DNA of 64,000 nt, taken from NCBI GenBank assembly GCA_015039465.1, contig MU130361.1:548907-612906 (forward strand), given 5' to 3'. The position numbers and the translations under genes were made by a program. The stretch is from Phlegmacium glaucopus. Lineage: Eukaryota; Basidiomycota; Agaricomycetes; Agaricales; Cortinariaceae. Of this stretch, positions 57,498 to 64,000 are shown in pieces. The stretch's first letter is position 1, and each line of letters starts with the position of its first letter. A model generated the notes under the pieces. The model was not told the origin of the DNA and made no database searches. It saw nothing but the letters and a program-made list of their open reading frames with translations.

Positions 57498-59167
57498 CAA
57501 TGGAACACCACAGCAGTGAAAAGCTTACTTCGAAAGTTTGCTTGCTACAAGTTTGTGTCATTTGCAATATTGTTTTCAACTGTCTAATTTATTGATTTAT
57601 TATCTTTAGACTCGCCTCGCTCCAAGCAAGATGAAGAGTTTTTGGAAACATTGAAGTTGAACAATCAACTTTGTGGGCTTATCCCTTTTTATTATTATTA
57701 TAGTTTTGTATGTTAATTGCTTCTAGATAATCCACCAAATGCCTTCAGTGGCCACAGTTACAGCAAGATGGCAAATATGAAGGAATGGCTTGCAGCCAGG
57801 TTTTGAAGCATTTAATAGCTATAACTTATTGTCTCTCTCAATAATATTTCATTTGGCTCTGCACTCATGAGCAGATATTTGAAATATGTACTATGTAGCG
57901 AGTCGCTGTTAAATTCTGGTGTTCATATCACTGACACCATCAGAATCATATTGGAGGTGTTCAACTCTTCTTAGCTCAGGCTATCTGGACAATCCTGACA
58001 GGTCATATACATCTGATTTTCCCCCCAATAGAACTCGATATCGTCCCATCCAATTGCTGCTGGAGAGTCGAGATGCACTGATTGTGATTGATCCCTTCCC
58101 ACATGCATTCAATTTCTTCAGTGCTAGCAGTTGTCCATCGTCGATAGTCCTAGACTCAGGGCACAATTAAGATCCTTGCACGACAACTGGCATCACTGGT
58201 GGAGTCTGCCAAAGTAGGGACTTGGTGGGATCTCTCTACTTTTGCCTGCACACTGAAATAACGAATCAATTGCTTGCGTTAGGATTTTTCTGGCCTACAA
58301 TACACTGGTACAACCTGCCTGGCCAGGCAAAAAATAAAGTCGTTTTGAATATATTAATTGATCACACTCACAACCATTCATTGAAAAGCCTACTTTGGGT
58401 GAAGAAGGAGAAGGGAAGAAAAGGGTTGACTGCTGTATGTATGCATGTATAAACTGTTAGCCACAAGTGTTTAAGTAATGGGTGTCTAGATATGTGGGAG
58501 TAGCATCAGAGCGTTACATATATTGAAATTGGCATGGGGTGTACTTTGAACAACTGCCTTGACTATCCAATCTGATACATGACTCAGGTGAGGGACCATG
58601 ATACTCCCAAACCAGATATGTACCACAGCTGAGTTTGCATAAGATGGGGGGCGGCTATTGGTGGTGGCGCCATGTGTATATTGATTTTAATTTAGCTGTA
58701 ATTGGCTAAGTCTTTGGCATAGAAGTCGCTTGGCACTTGCGTGGACCTCCCATAGGCTCAGTAATGGCTGGGTCTTATTTGGGGAAATAAAAGACTCTTG
58801 TGAAGCAACCTTGGTCCATCCAGTGAAAGATATTAGCCATATTCAAAACCCCCAACGTGTATAACTTCACTCCACACCTTCATAAAAGGGCTATCATCAA
58901 CTACACCACCAGCCTGGACAAACTCTGCATGAGTTGCTAGCAGCACTCATATTTGCAGTCATCCTAAGCAGGCCTGCCCAAGGTCAACCTTCATCACATC
59001 CACAAAATGAAAGATAGCGCAGAAATGAGCAGGAACACCAAAAACGTTGCCATCCTCTTGATTTGTCACATAAGGAGGCAGAACTGCTCAGATCAAATTG
59101 AGACTCGCTGCTGCCTGATTGGCCAAGCTCGATCGGGGGAGAGAGGAGTAGGTGGGGCTAGTGTTTG
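57498..59167. other. Repeat-island sequence without recognised gene
   Basis: About 1.7 kb. Short frames at 57919-58170 and 59007-59417 show no motif I recognise. It may include further 3' sequence of the HNH gene and old insertions. No terminal repeats were seen. Confidence 0.4.
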
Positions 59168-59728
59168 TAGTGTTTGGAAGTCCAGTCCAGTCCGGTTTTT
59201 TGGTATTTTTGGACAGGACCAGGACTGCAACTGGTCCACTAAGCTTCTAGAAGGTCAAAAGACTGGACTGGACCAATTGGGACCGGTCCACATCGGTTTT
59301 TTGCAGTCCTGGACCAGTCCTGGTCCAAGACTGTCCAGGACCGGACTTTTGACAAATACCAATCATATTTTCATATATAACATCAGACAAATATGTAGAT
59401 GTGATCTATACCTTTAGAATAAGCCCAAGAACATTAAATTCCGTTGGAAATTGACAATTTTATGGTGATATTATTTGTTTCCTACTATTTTGTGTACATT
59501 TTTACTGTTTTCTTTTTTTTTTCTCAGTGAATATTTGACCAATAAATATGGTCTTTATGTTGTTCAAAAGGGAAAAATAAGGGCTACAAAACTACCAGTT
59601 CAGACCGGTCCTAGAACTGAAGACTAGTCTTTTTCCAGTCTTTGCTTCTCAAAAACCAAAAAAACGGACTGCTGGTCTGGTCTTTTTGCAGTCTTTTTCC
59701 AGTCCTGAAACTGAACTTCCAAACACTA
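59168..59728 (-). mobile_element. hAT-like MITE, copy B, inverted relative to copy A
   Basis: 561 bp, the reverse complement of copy A along its length, with TAGTGTTTGGAAGTCC and GAACTTCCAAACACTA ends. Flanks AGTGTTTG (59160-59167) and AGTGTTCG (59729-59736) match at 7 of 8 bases, consistent with an aged 8-bp target duplication. Confidence 0.87.
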
Positions 59729-60015
59729 AGTGTTCGTGGTTTTGAATGGGGTTGGTAGATTGGTGGTTGCAATTAAGAACCAGATTGTTATGGGGTACAT
59801 ATGCTGTAGCTGTTCCATTGGAAGAGAAAGATGATATGATGATGATGATGATGAGAATGATTGGTTAGGCAGGAGTTTGGGATAGGCGGTTGCAAGCATG
59901 AGTTGAAGGGACAACAATGTGTGTGGATGTGCTGGATAGCAAGGAAGGATGGGGATGAACACAATGGGGCTGGTAAATAGGACTGCAGAAACATTGAAGT
60001 CAGTAGCAGTGAATG

Positions 60016-60384
60016 CATCAGAAGAAAATAACCTTGGCCTGGCTAGCCCTGGCCAGCCCTGAACATCTTTGGCTAGGTTTAAAAATCTGAAAAAAAATAT
60101 AAAAAATCACAGAAATATTTATAGCACCCAATTCCAAAAAAAGTACACAATTACATAAGACAGATGCTGAGATATTAAAGATATTAAAATAATTTAATAT
60201 CTTTAATATCTCAGCATCTGTCTTATGTAATTGTGTACTTTTTTTGGAATTGGGTGCTATAAATATTTCTGTGATTTTTTATATTTTTTTTCAGATTTTT
60301 AAACCTAGCCAAAGATGTTCAGGGCTGGCCAGGGCTAGCCAGGGCAGCCAGAGCCAGCCAGGCCAAGGTTATTTTTTTCTGATG
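60016..60384. repeat. Near-perfect 370-bp palindrome (fold-back repeat)
   Basis: Two arms pair from CATCAG at 60016 to CTGATG at 60384 with a tiny centre near 60190 (ATTTTAAT-like). The right arm has about 18 extra bases of a GGC-rich repeat near 60340; otherwise pairing is almost perfect. The outer arms are GC-rich (GGCCTGGC, CTAGCCC) and the inner arms AT-rich. No target duplication is obvious. Confidence 0.9.
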
Positions 60385-60950
60385 TGGTTGCTGAGCAGTT
60401 GAGAGCTTCACCTCTCACCGTTGTGATGTTGGATATGGCTGAATCCCATTGTTCCAGGTTATGTGGAGTGTATAGTTCCAACGACTTCTGATAACCATCG
60501 CCTTCCAGTGGGTCCAATGAATAACGGGGCTCCGAGTCACTATAAATCGTTGTTTGTGTTGTTATATAACACTAACCAGAGAGCAGTGGACCAGTCTTTA
60601 GGTCAAGAGACTCCCTGTTATTTGTTTAGGGAAGGCTTAATCTTGTAACATACAGAGGTAGGGGGAAAGAATAGAGAAGAGAAGGATGAGGATGAATGAG
60701 AAAGAGTCTTCAGTAAGACTATAGCAGTTGACGGTAGGTTGACAGTAAAGGACTGAAAAAGCGAACTTAGAGGGAGGAATTCACTGGAATTCCACTGAGA
60801 AGATGACTGTTGGGGAGTAAGAATGAATTGGGGAAAACTACCTATCCTGGTACAAAAGAGCAGATTGAATCGGAGTGTGGTGGTACTGGTTGGTTGAGAA
60901 GTGGTTGCTGCTGGACTTTTGTAAGCTGACTGGAAGGCCTCATTAGTGGC

Positions 60951-61724
60951 TCAGTTTTTGTCTATTGTCCGGGCCATTCTGTACCATCCCGTTGGATCCA
61001 TGTCGGACAGTCTTCCGGAAGCCATCGTAGCAATGGAGTTCAGAATCTGGGCATTCAGGCCTCTTCGGAATTTTACTACAATAGTTTTTGGATCAGTGTA
61101 TCCAGAATCTGTAATTAGGTCTTGGAATTTGTCCACATATTCTTCCAAGGACCAGGTTTTCTGGAAATATCCAGTCAACTCTAGTTGGTTGATGGCAACC
61201 GAGTCCGCATTTGCGGGACAGAACTCCTTTTTGAAGTTTTCTCGGAAATCAGACCAATCCAGGAACCGGGTTGACTGAGGGTTGTCCATTTCCCATTGGA
61301 AAACCCTAGCTGCCCACTTTGATGCTCTTCCAGATTTCATGTAGGACATGGCCCAGATAATTTTTGTTTGCTTGTCTGAGAATTCGTCGGAACAGAGCCA
61401 GATGTATGTTTGGCACGAGTGAAGGAACACCGTTCCTTTGGATCATTCTCCATCAAACTCCGTTGGGAATGCTGGCCTTGCAGAGCATGTCTGGGGTATG
61501 TTTTCGGTTTGTGGGGGAACCTCTTGTTGTGGTACAGGTGATTGTACATTTGGAACGAGTCAGTGGAGTGTCTCCATGATTCGGTCGAATCTGTTTTGGT
61601 ATTCAATGTCCCGAGCTTGCAATAGGACAATTTCTCTTTTCAGCTGGGCAGTGCGTTCATCGTCCATGGCTGATAGGAAGGAGCCACTCGGAGATGCGTG
61701 CTGTGAAGACAAGGAGGGAGCCAT
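60951..61724 (-). pseudogene. Decayed Ty3/gypsy gag
   Basis: On the minus strand the ATG at 61724 (MAPSLSSQHASPSGS, then MDDERTAQLKREIVLLQARD) starts a gag that soon stops. A later frame has the retrotransposon gag core: CSDEFSDKQTKIIWAMSYMK, SGRASKWAARVFQWE, FLDWSDFRENFKKEF and SGYTDPKTIVVKFRRGLNAQ. Frameshifts and stops interrupt it. Residual similarity continues downstream (ATNEAFQSAYKSPA) past 60950. The start lies about 110 bp from the LTR at 61835, the usual spacing for a 5' LTR on this strand. No pol is seen; the element is truncated in a region that also holds the palindrome and MITE B. Confidence 0.8.
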
Positions 61725-61834
61725 GGTCTGGGAGTATATGGAGTCTGATTGGCCCGAATCAGGGGGCTGTGAATTGGACTATCGTTCCACTGTGTAGATC
61801 AGACTTGGTCTGTTAAGGGAATATCCTTTCCTAA

Positions 61835-62830
61835 TGTTAGGGCAACTGCGACACTGACTTAGTCAAGCTAGCAGGGGATCCAAAGTTAATAATATTTCAA
61901 AGGGATATCTACAAGTGACTCACCTAGCAGGGGATCCAAAGAGAAAAGGATGGGGATCCCTGCTAGGCTGTGGGGTATTTAAGTACTAATATGGACATAA
62001 CAGAGATATAAAGTAAATAAAGGAATGATATGATGATAATTAATTAATTAATGAAGAAGTGGTGTGATGTGAAAAATAAAAATAAAAGACAGAGCGAACC
62101 GGAGGATCGGAGTCGGATTGGAGTTACGGAGTTCCAGAGTAAACCAGTGATGGAAGCGGAGTTGGACGGAAGGTCAGAGGTCGTTGGAAAGGTGGGATGT
62201 GTTAAGTTTAGAACAAAGGGAAAATGTTGGAGTAAAACCGGATCGGACGGGATGGAACCGGAACAAGTAACGGAAAGGACTTTGGCCTCAGCGTATGTGC
62301 TGTGCCACCCAGCTCCTACAATGTCCTGATTTCAGAACCGGAAGAGAACGGAAAGACGGAAGTCCTCAGTGACTTAGAGGAAGAACAATAGGAGGAAACT
62401 ATGTTGATATTCAAACTGAGGGAAAACATACAAGTTCGAGTACTTTAAATATAAAAGGAATTGCAACCGAAATATAGAATATAAATATAAGTGCTGCGTT
62501 CTGCTCCCAGAAAAGGTCCTGCATTCTTGGGTGAATAATCCATGGCTGGTGTGCTGACTGATAGTGGGAAAGTGATGACAAAGAAATAGTTGTTATGGTG
62601 AAGGTGTGGTAATGGGTTTGGAGTATTGTCGGAAGAGTCGGAATGATATGGAGAAGTCTCGGAGTTGGACGTAGAGGAGTAGAACCGGAAACAAGGGAAA
62701 GTACTGGAATGGAGTATGGACTACCAGAAACAACTCCGACGGAGTTGGACCGGAGTAACGTATGACGGAATGTAACAGGATGTATGATTCTGCAGTTGAG
62801 GTTTGGGTTGAAATCAGGTGTCCCTTAACA
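61835..62830 (-). repeat. Gypsy-type LTR interrupted by another LTR
   Basis: Ends TGTTAGGGCAAC and GTCCCTTAACA. After removing the nested LTR and one GGATG, 413 bp remain, the same length as the solo LTR at 53150. On the minus strand it precedes the gag. Its two immediate flanks (CCTAA and CTTAC) do not form a target duplication. Confidence 0.85.
62200..62777 (+). mobile_element. Solo LTR of a second family nested in the gypsy LTR
   Basis: 578 bp starting TGTTAAGTTTAG and ending GAATGTAACA, flanked by GGATG at 62195-62199 and 62778-62782. The inner part is rich in GGAACCGGAA-like and CGGAGT-like units. Another copy starts at 63938. The strand is uncertain; an internal TATAAAAG supports plus. 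Confidence 0.87.
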
Positions 62831-63146
62831 CTTACCCCTCCTAATCTATACTTGATTGGATTGCTATTTTGACCTATTGTTCACCACGAGTCTGTGGACT
62901 GAACAAATGGGTATTTTTTTAAACACACAGCAACCAGCGAACACTGCCGAGAAAACTAACAGTATTTTTCTCATGTCAACGATCTGACTACACCATGTCA
63001 TCATTACCTTCTCCAACTCCTCCAACCAATTTGCAACACTCCTCTGTTTTGAACAAGACTGAAGTGGATCTGATATCAATACATTGGTGACCTTCACTAT
63101 TACCCACAATGAGATACTATAATTGACTATATGCCAAGCTCCTCAT
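62831..63146. other. Spacer between LTR and MULE-like element
   Basis: About 300 bp with no recognised gene. Next to the LTR the plus strand reads CTTACCCCTCCTAATC, which on the minus strand is a polypurine-like GGAGGGGTAAG abutting the LTR. Confidence 0.4.
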
Positions 63147-63516
63147 CGGGAGTGACCACAATCAACACGCACACTCAGGCACGAAGTGCTGATCTCCCAT
63201 CAAATTGGATGCCGTAGCTCGCTATCGACTTATTTTTGATACTCCGGCCAGTCTGCCGGTTAGGTGCCGCTGGGGTTGGGGTTGGCCTAGTAATTTGGTT
63301 AGGATCACGGTTAGCGTTAGGGGTTCGTGTTAGTATTTTTTCTCAGGTTAGTGGTAGGCTTAGGGATCAGGTATATATCCTTTTTGCGCAGTAGCGCGGT
63401 CTTGGGTAGGTGGTTAGGTAGTTAGAACTCCGGCTGCTGTGAGGCAGCCAAAGGACGGGTGTGTCGCGTCTCACAACTTCTCCATTCGGGGGGTGTGTTG
63501 ATTGTGGTACATCCTC
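63147..63516. mobile_element. Small MULE-like element with telomere-like internal repeats
   Basis: Inverted ends share ACCACAATCAACAC/GTGTTGATTGTGGT. A 9-bp direct repeat GCTCCTCAT (63138-63146 and 63517-63525) flanks a 370-bp unit, as expected of Mutator-like target duplications. The interior has many GGTTAG and TTAGGG-like units (63255-63420). No open frame. Confidence 0.5.
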
Positions 63517-63937
63517 GCTCCTCATTGACACTGGACTGAAAAACTATCCAACTGAGGAGTGAGGCAATAATGTACGTAACTTATCATTGTAACTGGCAGA
63601 GGATATTAAACATCCCTTGATGTAAACACCAGGTTTGCAGCCCTTCAGGAAAGGACAACATACGAGTGGTTCTGTGTGCATGCCAACTTTGCCTCATGAG
63701 ACCAAAGTTGCAAATGTTTGAATTTCAAAGCCCACAGCTACTATAAGTTTTTGAAGGTGAATGACATCCATCACTCTTGGCCCTGGATGCACTAATGCCT
63801 CGCAGCGTAAGGAACCTCTTGCTTAAAATTTTATCAGGCAGGATAGGTAGTATTGGATCTATTGATGAAGTTGAACATTATTTCGACTGGATTCCATTTC
63901 CACACTTGTTTGCCACTGTGCTGGGGTCCTGGGGAGG
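63517..63937. other. Spacer without recognised gene
   Basis: About 420 bp. A short plus-strand frame from 63777 has no recognisable motif. Nothing else seen. Confidence 0.35.
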
Positions 63938-64000
63938 TGTTAAGTTTAAAACAAGGAAGTCACGTCGGAGTTACTCCGGAACGGAACCGGAACAGTAACC
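63938..64000 (+). repeat. Start of another LTR of the 578-bp family, running off the window
   Basis: TGTTAAGTTTAAAACAAGG followed by GGAACCGGAAC-like units matches the beginning of the LTR at 62200. The window ends within it. Confidence 0.75.

Noticed and set aside
59726..60018. Minus-strand frames of 76-78 codons next to the palindrome
   Set aside because: Low-complexity Ser/Pro/Leu translation, no gypsy pol motif; more likely flanking repeat sequence.
63240..63430. True telomere end
   Set aside because: The TTAGGG-like units are degenerate, bounded by inverted ends and a 9-bp repeat, and followed by more sequence including an LTR.

Overview
This window looks like a chromosomal scaffold piece from a filamentous basidiomycete, most likely a mushroom-forming agaricomycete. 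Genes are compact and packed on both strands. They are split by many short introns of about 50-75 nt with GTNNGT donors. The families are typically agaricomycete: a divergent casein-kinase-1 clade, a Spo71-like PH protein, an HNH-domain gene, and copia, gypsy, hAT and MULE-like repeats. One 100-base N gap lies at 33300-33399. I saw no rRNA, tRNA or CRISPR array.

From 0 to about 31 kb there is a dense housekeeping block. It holds sterol C-3 dehydrogenase (ERG26), eIF2 assembly factor CDC123, a delta-12 fatty acid desaturase, a CK1-like kinase, pyruvate decarboxylase, an M3 metallopeptidase, a universal-stress-domain protein, PET127, an ARL8-like GTPase, a SCOC-like coiled-coil protein, RPN13, the SUMO ligase NSE2, mitochondrial uS12, a Spo71-like PH protein and alternative oxidase. 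From 31 to 40 kb two probable DNA-binding regulators sit in unusually long non-coding flanks: a CENP-B-type HTH protein without a transposase domain, and a Zn2Cys6 factor whose zinc cluster needs a 6-nt micro-exon. From 40 to 50 kb come TOM22, a complex I NDUFA9-like subunit, a small DUF2462 protein, then SAS10/UTP3 and FCF2 (both rRNA processing, tail to tail), and a COQ5 copy that carries two frame-breaking lesions.

From 50 to 64 kb the window turns into a transposon island. A Ty1/copia element (50176-56375, TSD TAAAG) has landed inside an HNH-nuclease-domain gene. The copia element itself carries a gypsy-type solo LTR (TSD AGAGC) and a hAT-like MITE (TSD CTCAAAAC). Further right are a second, inverted copy of that MITE, a near-perfect 370-bp palindrome, a decayed gypsy gag on the minus strand, an LTR nested inside another LTR (TSD GGATG), and a small element with telomere-like repeats flanked by a 9-bp direct repeat.

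With the nested insertions removed, the copia gag-pol frame is interrupted only by five TGA codons. Two catalytic Asp codons read Asn, and four LTR differences are CpG/TpG or CpG/CpA. This points to decay by CpG deamination. Several genes converge on mitochondrial respiration and ubiquinone (uS12m, AOX, TOM22, NDUFA9, COQ5, PET127). Others form suggestive neighbour pairs (ARL8-SCOC and SAS10-FCF2).
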